Shown: piece by piece, positions 22,215 to 33,625 of the stretch
How positions within the stretch are numbered: position 1 is the stretch's first letter
Layout of the letters: each line of letters begins with the position of its first letter
DNA from: Marsupella aquatica
Lineage: Eukaryota; Marchantiophyta
Reading direction: 5' to 3'
Length of the DNA stretch: 64,000 nucleotides
NCBI GenBank assembly: GCA_973895155.1
Contig: OZ316897.1
Span: forward strand, 372,001 to 436,000
Notes under the pieces: model-generated
What the model was told of the DNA's origin: nothing
The model's input: the letters and a program-made list of their open reading frames with translations, nothing else
The model's database searches: none
Translations under genes and position numbers: made by a program

Positions 22215-24474
22215 ATTGAAAAGGAGAGCTCTGGGATAATAAGGTTAAAAAACATTAAGAGAGGTGCCAAAACAATTTAGAATCCAAGTAATACAAGTGA
22301 TACAGCTTGTTTTGGGAAATTCAAATTAAAAAATAACAAGAAATATTAACAAGAAAAAATTAAAGGTGGATTGGCCTAGCAGTGTCAATATATGAATCTG
22401 TCATTGACTAACGTTGTCAGCAAAGTTTGCCTCCAAAAGCCTAAGAGCTAGTGTCCTTAAAAAATATTTCTCTATATAGGAAGCAAGTTCTTATTAAGGT
22501 CCCCTACAGTGCTATGTCTCCATATAGAGCCGGTTCTTATAAAGATACAGTATTTCTAGGGCACATATTTATGAAGATACCGTATAGTTGTATACATCCA
22601 TGTATACATACATATAAAAGGGCAGTTCTTATACCGAATACTAACAGAGGGATTAAACCGGTTGCAGCACTATCATTTATTTATTTTGTCAATAAAAAAA
22701 TGGTTGTCCTTGACTTGACAAAGATAAAGCCAATGCATGCATCCAAGGTAAAAGGGCAGGGAAACTTTACCACTACGAAACAGGCTTTGTGTGCGCTGAT
22801 CTGTTATCGTCATGATTGCATGGTCCAGCTTTTCCCAATGTGTTTGGTGACTTTGCTGACAATGATAGTATAAAGAAGCCTGACAGGAGCCGGTCACCGT
22901 TCATTTGACTACCCTGCATGTGCTCTTCCAATCATACCACACCCTCTACCATAAAAAAGTTTGCCTCCCTGACTTGCACATCAATATGTGACAATATAGG
23001 GTACTGTGTTACTCTATATCATGATAAACAGAATAATTTTGTTCATGTTATTCAAAGTATTCAAAGTACAATGTATACTATCACATTTTGATGTACAATA
23101 CAAAGAAACAAAACCTTTCCTATGATTTCTTAAACAAGGCTCTTGACCATAACTAAAGTTCTAGATCTGGGTTTTACTAGAACCTGGATCTCAAGATCTG
23201 CCTATAGAATATCACCCCTATGGTGAAATATTGAGATGACATTGATACTCAAAAAATCTTGAAAATATGATCTCTTCATTCCGCATACACATGATTGTAT
23301 TATATGTGAATGGGAGCAGTACAGGTTACCCATAATTCTTTATAGAAGAACACAGTTTATGAATACTAGTGAAGTCAAGAGGGGTTGTCTTTTCTACACA
23401 GACCAGGTCCTTGAGCTGTTTTACAAATTTCTTAAACTCCATGATAATAATTTGTGATGGGGAGGCCCAAGTCAGAAATTTCTCCACCACATGGCATTGG
23501 GGTTGCCAGGAGGGTCATGAAAACATAAGACGATGATAATCTACTTCAATCATAAGAAGGGGTCCTCAATCTAGCCAGGGTCTCCATCACAAAAGATCAA
23601 CATGACCACTACAATGGGATTACTTCCACCACCCAATCTGAGGGGAGACCAATTTCCTGTAACTTACACTGAAAGACCCACCAATCCGTGTATCACAGCA
23701 GTGGTAGACAATGGCTAGAATCACTCTAGAAGTTAATGTTGAAACAGCGAACCACATGAGGGACCTACAGAAGAAATATCATTGCACATTGTTCCTATTT
23801 ATAGTCATAAAGTAAATTTGCATCATGCTCACATAAGAGAAACACATTTGAATTGCATGCAGTTATCTTCCAAGAACAAGACAAACACCATTACCACTAG
23901 GCTATGTATCTCTCACGTTGCAACAAAATTAGAGCGGAAGTATGAACATTTTGGTATTTAAAGTCTCCTAACTATGCAAGTCAATCCAATCCACCACTCC
24001 AGACTAATTTGTTGGGAGTTGAATCCCCTCATAACTGTCAATCTATCCACCACCTAGCGGAATTGGTGTTGGAGCTTTATTTTTAAATAGAATGAAAGTT
24101 GATGACATTATTTTGGTCTCTGCCTAGCTAGAAGTTGGACTAAGTGTCTCCGAAAAAAAACAAAGTGAAGACAATGCATAATATTGTTCATCAATTCCAA
24201 GCAGACTGTCAAGCTAAAGCAAAACTAAGGAAGGTCCAAATGAAGCTTGGAAGTGATTTAGTCATGGATTGTTTGGCACTCCGGATGTAGTAGTTATTTA
24301 GACGAATGCAGGAGAAGTTATAGTAGCTAAGTGACAAGACTTGCTATCAGTCCACAAATTAAATTTAATCTTGAAAACAAGGGTCCCCCTTTCAGCTAGT
24401 CTGGCAAGGACTAAATAACGTGTTGCCTGCTCTATAGATGAAAATGTGAAATGAAGGGAGCCTTCTACCGTATA
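22215..24474. other. No gene seen
   Basis: AT-rich. Around 22,460-22,650 short phrases such as GTTCTTAT and TCTATATAGG recur, suggesting an old small transposon. The open frame 22,451-22,873 has no domain. Nothing else is supportable. Confidence 0.55.
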
Positions 24475-24730
24475 TTCTTATCTACAACTATAATAAGGGA
24501 TCCTGGGTTTTTTTTTTCATCCTTAGTCCCAATACAAAAAAACTATGGGCGGGAAAGACCCACAGTGGTTGGATTTGATTAGCTGTTTTCCCTTACCACT
24601 GATGAATTAAATGTGCACCCCTGACACATATGTGCTTCCCGCTGCCCCATAAATGTCCTGGCCTGACTCCCTATGAGCTGGCCCTCCTTGCACTGTGAAA
24701 CGCACGGGCATAGGGCTCGTATAAATATAA
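24475..24730 (-). repeat. Dispersed repeat, copy A
   Basis: The reverse complement of this stretch matches 49,700-49,940 over its whole length, sharing CCCTATGCC, TGCAAGGAGGGC, GGGGCAGCGGGAAGCA, AGCTAATCAAATCC and TATTATAGTTGTAGATA. The two copies are in opposite orientation and 25 kb apart. A fragment of one end (CAACGCACGGGCAT) also occurs at about 17,612. No coding capacity; probably a non-autonomous transposon or retroelement fragment. Confidence 0.85.
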
Positions 24731-26310
24731 TGCTGCAAAGGGCTGCAAACGAGAGAAACTTGCAAGAGCCCAAAGAAGAAGCCATTAAAGGTACAAAATG
24801 ACCAAAATAATAAGTTTAATCCTGCATTCTCCATCTATAGAATTGAGAGTAATATTTTTAATCTTTTTGCCATCCATTTCTTAGACCTAGAGCGAAATGA
24901 TTGGCAATCGTAGGCAAGCCCTGAGTTGTTTGTAGAAGTGTTAGGATTTGCTGCCGCTGGGAATGTTACCACTTTGAGTGGGGCCTGGTGGAATGGGGGA
25001 TGGCTTGGTGGCTTAGCTCTAGTGGCAAGGGGACTGGGAATTGGTAGCTCTAGGTTAGGTTCATGCTGCCCTCTCTCATTAGGTGCGAGCAAGGGGTGTG
25101 TGCACGGGTCGTGCCTTGCAAGTGCCAATGATATAATTTGGTTTTTTCAAAAGGGAAAAGGTTATTGAATTAAGATTCGTTACAAAACACCACTTGTGGA
25201 AGCCATGCAACTGATTTGGAGGCTTAAAAAACTCAGATTTTACTATGTATACTCTTTTTCATACAAACGCCGACCACAGCTACGCATTACATGCAGCACC
25301 CATGTCTTTCAAAAGGCGGTTCTCTCTAAAATCCAATTGCTCACATGAACATCGCTCTCAACAGTGCTCCACCTACGTCTACAGGCGCTAATTTGCAAAT
25401 TCCATGAGCTGGAGGGGAGGGGGGGATATACTCCAGTACTCCACCTACGTCTAGCGGCGCTAACTTGCATTTTCCATGAGCTGGAGGGGTGCGAGGGCTA
25501 CATGTCGTGAAAAGGAGGTGACAACAGTGCAACGACTCCATTCTTACCTTTCATTGTCATACGTGGTGGTGCATGCGATCCAAGGGTTGCGACATCTGGA
25601 TCTCAACATTTATGGTCAGGTACAGTCCGTCATGCAGGTGAAGAGCAAGTATACAATTACCGGGACAGGATTCTTAAAAAATTAGCGAGGACCGTAATGC
25701 TGACAGCGCCTCGCTCCACCAGTCCACCCTGGAGCTGCAATCTACACGACCGGTTCTACATGGCATAGTCTAGCGGCCTCTCTACATCTGGCGGTCATCT
25801 AACTCGCGACGGGCACGGCCGGTACATTGGGCACCGCCAGGGCCGTCGAATAGTCGGTCCACTGGCGCTAAGCGGTAGGAACGGGAAGGCTTGGTGATTA
25901 TGGTTAGTGCGATACTTAGCGAGATACGTATTCGCGTTAACGCACCGCTGCCCGAGGTGAAAGCTTCTGCACACTATAACAGACTGTTGCGAGTAGATGA
26001 AGCTCAGTACGATCCCAAGGCCTTCCTCAGGCTGTGAGAACCTCGATCCACCATTCTCCACCGTTGTCCCTGCAACCATTCTCCTATTTTACAGCTCGCA
26101 TCTCGACGCATTGTTAGTTTTAGTGCTGGGAATCCTTCATTGAGGGGACTTGAGTACAGCCGGCCATTTGGGAGCACGAACAGTTTGAGGACCTTCGATC
26201 AATTTGCCTGTTGGAGTGAAGTCGCTTTGAGTTGGTCCCACTGTCGACGACGATTCATTGTGGTAACATAGACAGGTGAACAGTCTGAGTTGCGAATCTT
26301 CGAAGTCAAA
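24731..26310. other. No gene seen upstream of the coiled-coil gene
   Basis: Mixed-composition sequence with overlapping short open frames and no domains. A tandem duplication lies at 25,363-25,490. The last several hundred bases are presumably the promoter and 5' UTR of the gene starting at 26,311; I see no convincing TATA box. Confidence 0.5.
25363..25490. repeat. Two 55-bp near-identical direct repeats
   Basis: AGTGCTCCACCTACGTCTA... at 25363-25417 and AGTACTCCACCTACGTCTA... at 25436-25490 both end in CCATGAGCTGGAGGGG. An 18-base G-rich spacer separates them. Confidence 0.9.
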
Positions 26311-29300
26311 ATGGCGCAGGAATATGAGAAGTCAGGAGAGCAAATTAGCACCATGAACCGGGAGCTCGAGACTCATGCGAGGAATCTCCAGGATAAATTC
26401 GGTGGAGCTGAGCATGCCTCGGTCCTGACCGCTGTAGTACCTGCAGATCATGGAGGCAAGAGTGCCGAGGTACGTACCAATCTAATCATGATTCAGTTTC
26501 GCATTTTGTGCACGTCTGTCTACGTCCATCACCGAGTCGTCTGGAATCCGCAGTCTTGTCTAACCTCCATCACCTACTAGTGAGGAGTTAGCTGCCCAGT
26601 CACTGTTGTCGACATGGGATGTGACGATCCGTGAACTTAATGATGTCCTCTGCAGTCGATTCCGCTTTGAGAAGCGGAGCATCTACTGTAATTTTGTTAC
26701 AGTCGGATTCGACAATCGGCAAATCACTGCTTTTTGAAGCCGTCCGCATGTACTAAGTCATTTTGACGGAAGTACTGGTGTCAGAAGTTAGTAAGTGCCA
26801 CTAATCACAACGGAATTCGAACGAGTTTTTGTATATGACCCATCCATATCACCTTATACTTGGAGAGTATGCACCATCCTTCAGTAGGGGATGAGTGGTC
26901 GAAGCCATAATTCATGAATTTGTGCGAACTTACATCTAAGTCCAGGCACTATGGTGTCCGCATACTTATCATTTCAAAGAGTTGTTTCATTTGCCTAGCA
27001 GACAGGGGGGAAATTGTATGGGTTCAGGTTATGTTTTACTCCATTCAGTAAAAGCAGGAATATTTAAATGATGTTTCCTATTTCATCTAATATTCCCTGA
27101 ATCGCGCGATCATCCGTCTGAGGCTTTATCGTATACGATAGCGCACACTTCAGATTGAATTAATTGAATTTTCTGACTGGAGCAAGCTATGTTCGTTCAT
27201 CCACAACGTATGTCACAGGTCATTCTTCACGGCGAACAAATTCATGGTTGTAAATTGTAGCTAACTTAATATACCATTACTTTAGTAACGTCCCTCCTGC
27301 AGTCCGCACAAGATTTTCAGCTGGATTTAACGTTTAGCTTCAATTCATTTGCAGCGAGTCAAATTTTTGGAATCTGAGAATGCCAAGCTGCAGCAAAAGC
27401 TTGCGGACTGTGAGGAGGCGCTTGATATAGCCAATAAAGAGACGGACAAAGCAAACAAGACCGCTCATGCCGCACAGAGTAAGATTGTCGAGTTAGAAAA
27501 GGATTTGCAGGCAGCCGGCGCAAGGGCCGCTGAACTTGAAATGGCATTGAAGAACGCAGACGAGAAGCTTGCTGCTCTGGAGGAAATGATAAGAAGTTAC
27601 CAGGCCAAACTGAATGAGACGCAGCAGACTAATGCGGAGGTTTGTCTACCTGACCTGTAGAAGCTCAGTCAATTTAGTTTTTTGCTTTAGATTATCAGCT
27701 CGATTTGATTAATTCGAAATTGAATTCGAGTTAAGTTTTAGATGTGGTGTCATTATAGCTACGTTGGGTGCCTTTCTTCAGATCGACCGAGATCTTCAAA
27801 GTGTGAAGACCAGTGTCCAGGAGAAGGACTCCCACCTGCAAGGATACAGCGCGGAAATTGAGGAGAAGACTTCGAAACTCTCTGAGAAAGAATCTGCTCT
27901 GAAAGCAAAGGAGAAGAAAACTGGCGATCTCTCCAGCGAGGTATCAAGCTTTGTGTCTTTAGATGTGTACACTTTTCCAATGCAAACTTGAATCCTGAAG
28001 AAACTGTCATTGGACTGCGAGAAATTAGCTCCTAGATGGCGCTGAAGGAACTGAACATAAAATAGACTTGCGTTTCTGGCACACGTACTTCGCTCGTCAA
28101 GGGAAGTCGAGCGAAGATAATCTCACTGTCATATTCATGCAAGTATCATAGTCCGTACCATGATTTTTATTGAGGCATTGACCATGTTCTATTTGTTTCT
28201 CAGGTGGAGCACTATAAATCTAGAGCTATTCCAGCAGAGCAGAAGGCTTCAGAAGTGGAGAATCTTGCCAGCGACAAAGAGAGTAGACTCTCTCAGCTAC
28301 AAGAGGAAACTAAATACAAGGAAACGAATATTGTAGAAGTTCAGAAAAAGCTGGACAGCACCATTTCTGAAAAACAATCCCTCGAGAAAGTGCTATCGGA
28401 GGTACGTAAATTTCAATGTTGAAGAAACTGGATTGTAAACGTAGGTGTGGGGATTTGACTATTATAAGCTGCAACCACTGTTCTTTTCTCTTCCGCAGTA
28501 GATTAAGAAACTTTGTAAGTAATGTTGGCGTTTGCTTATCATTACCGTCCGTTAGGTTGAATCTAATAGAATTCTGTCTGTTTGAACAGGAGAAATCAAA
28601 ATCCGCATCTCTCGAACGGGAATTGGCGGATTTGAAGAAGAAATGGGATTCTAATGCAGGTCACTCTCGCGTCTTGGCCGAACGAATCTCTGAGCTCGAG
28701 AAAGTACTCAATGTGACCACGAAGGAGAAGGATGAACACATTGTACGATCTTTGGCTAACTGAGTACCAGAAGACATTTCCCTGATCTTGTCATTTTTTT
28801 CCGGAATATCACAGGGCGAGAACATTTGACCCCTACGCTATGTTAATTATTCGAAATACATCTACTTTTCCACAATTTACGGAAAAACGCATCCGACGGA
28901 AAGATTGACGCATTGGACATGCTAATGCAGGCTATTAGTGAGCAACAGGACCATGAGTTCGACTCCACCGTGAAGGAGAAAGAGAAGGTTCTGAGTGAGA
29001 AGGCTGCCGTGGAGAAAGAGAAGGAAAGTGAGAAGGGAGGATTGACATCCAAGCTTTTCGGATGGCAAAACAAAGCCAACGAAAAAGGAACTGAAGCGAA
29101 GAAGAAAGAGGAAGAACTTCAAGCCAAGGCATACGAAGCAGATCAAAATGCAAATGAAGCTGCCAAGAAGGGAGATATAGTTGTAGACAGAGAGAAATTG
29201 GTGGCCGAGAAAGAAGAGTCATCCAAGTCTTTGCTAACCCAGGTAAAGTTTTGCACCGATTTCTTGCCAATGTTGTTGAATAACTTCTACTGTGATTTTA

Positions 29301-30152
29301 TTCCGGCGGAAAGTATCAAATACTTCTCGTTTGTGGAACGTTTGAAACAATTATGAAAACTAGTTTAAAATTGTCTCCTGCATCCCAGTTGGAAGCTATG
29401 AAAGGAACGTATGAAGCAGTTAAGAAAACTGATTAAAAAAATTGTCTTCCTGCATCCCAGTTGGAAGCTACGAAAGCTAAGGCCGAAGCTGGAGAGCGAG
29501 CTACAGATGCCCTTCAAGCTAGGGAAGCGGAGCTAGGAGACAAAGATCACGAAATAAAGCTTCACAGCGATAGAGTGGGAGATTTGAGCGAAAAATTGAA
29601 GGCTCTGAAAATTGAGCGTGATGAGGCTGTTCACAAGCTTGGGAGCCTTTCGGTAAACCTTCGAAATGGACACCTTTGCATTATATTCGTATATGAGTTG
29701 ATGTTGAAAGTAATCTAAGTAACATATTTGGCATAGGCAATTGTTGAAGTTACTCTGAAGACGTCATATTTTGGCAAAGCTATTCGTACAAAATGGTGAG
29801 AAATTTGTGTGCAATTGAATCTAATCTGTACGCATGCTTATATATGCAGGGGCTGGAAAGTAGCAACGCGGAGCTGAAAGAAAAGGTAAAGCAATTGGAG
29901 GTGAGAATTGAAGAGCTCGAGAAAGACAACGGTGGCTTACTGCTACAACTGGAGAAGGTGGGTGTGAAGGTGGAGGAGAGGAAGAAAGAAATCCACGGAC
30001 AGCAAGCTAAGGCTCTCAAGAAGGCTGAGGAAGCTAACCGTTTGACGGAGGAAGTGAAACGGACGGAACAGGAGGTAGGGAAATCTGACACGGAGTTCGC
30101 GAGCTCCGTCAAGACCGAGGTCGAAGACACCAAAGAAGTCAGAAAGTTCTAG
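26311..30152 (+). CDS. Long coiled-coil protein, function unknown
   Basis: Eight exons, 26311-26469, 27355-27639, 27782-27940, 28204-28401, 28590-28742, 28904-29242, 29461-29652 and 29850-30152, read through in one frame to give 595 residues. Every intron is GT-AG and in phase 0. The ATG at 26311 (AAAATGGCG) is chosen because no ATG precedes it in frame. The protein is almost entirely charged heptad-type helix: Glu/Lys-rich with regular Leu/Ile/Val, for example LESENAKLQQKLADCEEAL and LEVRIEELEKDNGGLL. No catalytic domain, signal peptide or membrane segment is visible. Exon 6 contains a short non-helical island, KLFGWQNKANEKG (about residues 360-375). It could be a structural, filament-like or membrane-tethering protein, or a LEA-like protein; I do not recognise the family. 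The exon 6 acceptor (GGAAAG) is weak and its edge could shift. Confidence 0.78.
29355..29480. repeat. Tandem duplication of a splice acceptor
   Basis: A unit of about 69 bases starting GAAAACT and containing CTGCATCCCAG|TTGGAAGCT is present twice. The acceptor used in my model ends at 29460. The upstream copy (AG at 29387-29388) has an equally good acceptor but reaches an in-frame stop after 15 codons. Confidence 0.85.
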
Positions 30153-32413
30153 AGTGCCTCTGTGCATTGCAACATGCACGTCAAGGCTGTTTCATTTTCA
30201 ACACTTCGTTCCAAACGTCATGTTACCAGCTGTAGTATACGACCATCTATAAATCTACCAGCCACCGAGTGACCTTAATCTCTGCGGGTTCAATGAAACC
30301 AATCATGGTGGTGACGACTCTGTTTGCCAGTATCACGCCATCCGATCACAATGTCAGGAGACTTGAACAGGGTCTAGAACTCGTGTAAAAGTTACACTCG
30401 TGAACATTTTACTGCAAGAGTTTGATCTCTACGTGAACGATGGTTTTGCCTGTACAAAATAGTCTTTGGAGACTTCGGAAGATTTGTGTAATCGAATTTA
30501 AGGGCAGTAGCTTTAAATTATTTTTCTGTGGATAGTTGGTTAAAATATTCTATGTATGTACACGTATTTTTCAATAAATGCAAAATTACAGATTACCTGA
30601 TTTGTCAAGTCTCATGACCTGACTTTGTCATCAAAGTTGGTTTTGAATACGAAGAGTCCTGTTTTTGGTTCTTGAATTTTCACTACCATGATAAATCGGT
30701 TGCATGCATGTTCTTACTCTAAAACAAAGTTACCTGCTGTGGCATAGACACTTTTCGTCACCTGAATCATTTCCATTTTCTAGTTATCCTAATTACAATG
30801 TTCGAAGAAATTCTTCGTCACGTTATTTACATCAGCGGCTAGTTTTGTGTACAATGTACCTTGAGTTTGATGTATTTTCTGCATTTGTTTGTCCCCTTAA
30901 ATGACAGTTCTATTAGCTCAAACTCGTATTGTTACGATCAGCTGTCCGCCACGAACCTTGAAAATTCTCCTGTCTCCTTGTTACTGATCAGCTGTTTGCT
31001 ACGAACATTGCAAATTCTCCTGTCTCCTATTATGTTTTGTTGTTGAGCATACGTTCAAACAATGTTTTTTGCCTTCTCCTTCAATTTTCTGCTTCTGTTT
31101 TGATCCTAGGCATATCATTGGTAGCGTTCTTGCTATACTATCTCTTGCACAATATTTATTCTTGCTTGTGCCATGAAATTGCATCGGAAGGTATGCTGCA
31201 CACTACCGCACAGCTTGCTCCAGCTCAAATAATTATATAGAGTAAAAATAGATTCTCCATAAGGCGATAGCTTTCGTCAATTACATTCGAGTTACAAACA
31301 ACAATGACATGCTGCTAATTCGAACTCCAGTAACTCGAAATACGTGTGCCATGAATTGGTCTTGGAAGGCATTCTACCTGAGTTTACACTACTGCACAAA
31401 ATACTTCAGCTCGCCTAGAAGACCTGTGCCATGAATTGGTCTATGAAGGCATTCTACCTGAGTTTACACTACTGCACAAAATGCTTCAGCTCGCCTAGAA
31501 GTTCAGTCTACACAGCATCCGTGGGCCCTCTTTCATTTACATTTACGGAGCTGTGCAGTATAAACATAGACATTTACATGACGTACACAGAACATAGGCA
31601 GGTGCATCGTGGCCTTGCTTTTCCAATTCCCATTGTAGTGCGTCGATATTAATATGCTACAAAAAGGATCTCAAAATGAGGTCCATGCGAATGTTCTAAA
31701 CTCTCATGGACCTGCGGTAGACGGACTCTGCAAAGGCGGTAATCAGGAAGGAGACGCAAAGAAAAATCCAAATTTATGAATGAAGCAACAAAATGAATGA
31801 TAATCGCTAAGAAAAATTCATTCACAAATTTAGAGTGCTGAACTTCTTATCTTGCTCTCCCTTGTGCAATATTCGATACCGGACACAAGGAAAGGATATG
31901 CCTGAATTACAGGGGAAATGCACTCAATCCCGTGCCTGAAGAAAGCAGTTTTCGATTAATTGCTTCAGCTTGTCGCAGACTTGAAGAGCTTGCAAATAGC
32001 TTGCACAAAACATCCTAAATTTAATGGTCCATGATGCTCAGTCTCTTGTACCAGTCAAATGTGAGGAAGTAACACTTTTTTCGTATACACCGCCTACGGA
32101 AAAAATCCACCGTGACAAAATTCAAAGAGGATAGCCTTGAGGACGACAGATTAAGCCACTACTAGACGGACGGGATGTTAGCTTACTCTACTCATACCAT
32201 GCAAAGCTTCATATTGTACTCTCGTTCTCGAAGGAATCGGCAAAATGACCCTAGCTAACAAAGGCCTCAAAATCTTCTTTCCGTGAACAGTGGCTAATGC
32301 CGAAATTTCATTCACTTGGAAGAGAAAATTGATATCAAAACATATACTAGCAGCACAGCATATTTTAACTATCCTCATCCGTTTGTCAGCAACAGATGCA
32401 GCGGTCACTGGGC
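30153..32413. other. No gene seen; two tandem duplications
   Basis: Intergenic sequence between convergent genes. A ~49-bp unit (GTTAC(T)GATCAGCTGT...CTCCTGTCTCC) is repeated at 30931-30979 and 30980-31028. An 80-bp unit starting GTGCCATGAATTGG is repeated at 31346-31425 and 31426-31505 with three or four differences. The remaining open frames show no domain. Confidence 0.7.
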
Positions 32414-33625
32414 TCAGGTGGTACCAAGGTTGCATCGAAGCACACCGTTGATCTTGCCTCTGCAAGTGGGGCATTCTGCGTTCCGCTGTTGATGCTTTTG
32501 CAGGCATTCATTGCAGTACTGGAAGTGCATACAAGGCAAAACTACTGCGTCTCGGGGAGTGTTGAAGCAAATCTGGCAAGAACTTTTATCCCGCTCCTTA
32601 GCAAGCTCGTCTGTCAGAGCAGCAATGGCGGCGACCTCTCTTTCGGCATGCAGCCTTTGCGCGTCTTTAGTGCTGTCCAGCATGCCAACATAATCTTTCT
32701 TCAGTCTGTCTCTCTCACGTTTGATGCGCAATTTCTCGGACTGGACGATCTGGTTCTTCCGTTTGAGCTTGCTGATTTCATCGCGTAGCTTTTGTTGCTT
32801 AGCCACTGCGGTTGCCTCATATTTAGTCTTCTCCGCATGGACTCCCTGCAACTTTCTTTCTTTCAAGGTCTGGACCATATGCCCCACGTCGTAGATAACA
32901 CCCTCGACGCCCGTGACTATCTCTCGAAGCGCCTCCAGAGTTTGGTCGTCAAGTTCGGCTCTATCGTTCTTCATTACGAGTTTTGGGCAGACCCCGCTTA
33001 TGTTGCCGACGGCAACCTTTTGGTCCGTCTCACTCTTCATGGTCTTGTTGTTGGAAGATCTTACGCTGAATTGACTGACCTTTCGACATTCGCGTTTGTA
33101 CCTTGTGCGAGTATTTCCCACGCTCTCCATGTTGTCAAGGGGAACTGAAACCCAGCCTTTACTTGTTTCTTTGCTCATTCCATGATCCCCATGTTCCCAT
33201 TCCTCTTTGCCACAAACGTCTCCAACCACTTCCTGACCTCGGCTCGGCAAATTCAAGTTCGAACATGTCCTCGCCTCTGAAGGGGTCTTCTGCGCCACCT
33301 TTTGTTCCGCAAGTCCAGCTGCTGGTGTCTCACGCTGCCTCTTTCCTTCTCTGGTGGTGTGATTGACGATGCCGGTGGGTTCTTCTCCGTCACATTTATC
33401 CTCGGTGGAGCCGACCTTCTCCTTGGTCGACGAATTCTCGAGCAGTTTGCAATTCGGATCAGGCTTGGAACCTGCTGAAGCTTGGGAGTTCAATCGAGAG
33501 CTTCTGCGCGTGATCGTTCGTGTCTTGTCCTTCTCGGGAGCATTGAATGGAGGGGCCCAATTCACGGACTTGCGCGATCCACGGCACGGAAGTGGTGGAC
33601 AGTCGAGAACTTCAGCTTTCTTCAT
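32414..33625 (-). CDS. RING-HC finger protein with coiled coil (putative E3 ubiquitin ligase)
   Basis: A single uninterrupted frame of 403 codons. The ATG at 33625 is the first after an in-frame stop. Residues 1-230 are polar, Ser/Lys/Glu-rich and look disordered. Residues ~235-345 form a Lys/Arg/Glu heptad coiled coil (KLRDEISKLKRKNQIVQSEK). The C terminus is a complete C3HC4 RING: Cys350, Cys353, Cys365, His367, Cys371, Cys374, Cys385 and Cys388, with the LPCMHFQYCNEC spacing. RING-HC domains recruit E2 enzymes, so the protein probably transfers ubiquitin to partners bound through its coiled coil. The arrangement resembles the C-terminal RING after coiled coil seen in some plant kinesin-like and other proteins, but no motor domain is present. 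Substrate unknown. No intron is needed, although an upstream 5' UTR exon is possible. Confidence 0.87.
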   Translation of the reverse strand: MKKAEVLDCPPLPCRGSRKSVNWAPPFNAPEKDKTRTITRRSSRLNSQASAGSKPDPNCKLLENSSTKEKVGSTEDKCDGEEPTGIVNHTTREGKRQRETPAAGLAEQKVAQKTPSEARTCSNLNLPSRGQEVVGDVCGKEEWEHGDHGMSKETSKGWVSVPLDNMESVGNTRTRYKRECRKVSQFSVRSSNNKTMKSETDQKVAVGNISGVCPKLVMKNDRAELDDQTLEALREIVTGVEGVIYDVGHMVQTLKERKLQGVHAEKTKYEATAVAKQQKLRDEISKLKRKNQIVQSEKLRIKRERDRLKKDYVGMLDSTKDAQRLHAEREVAAIAALTDELAKERDKSSCQICFNTPRDAVVLPCMHFQYCNECLQKHQQRNAECPTCRGKINGVLRCNLGTT

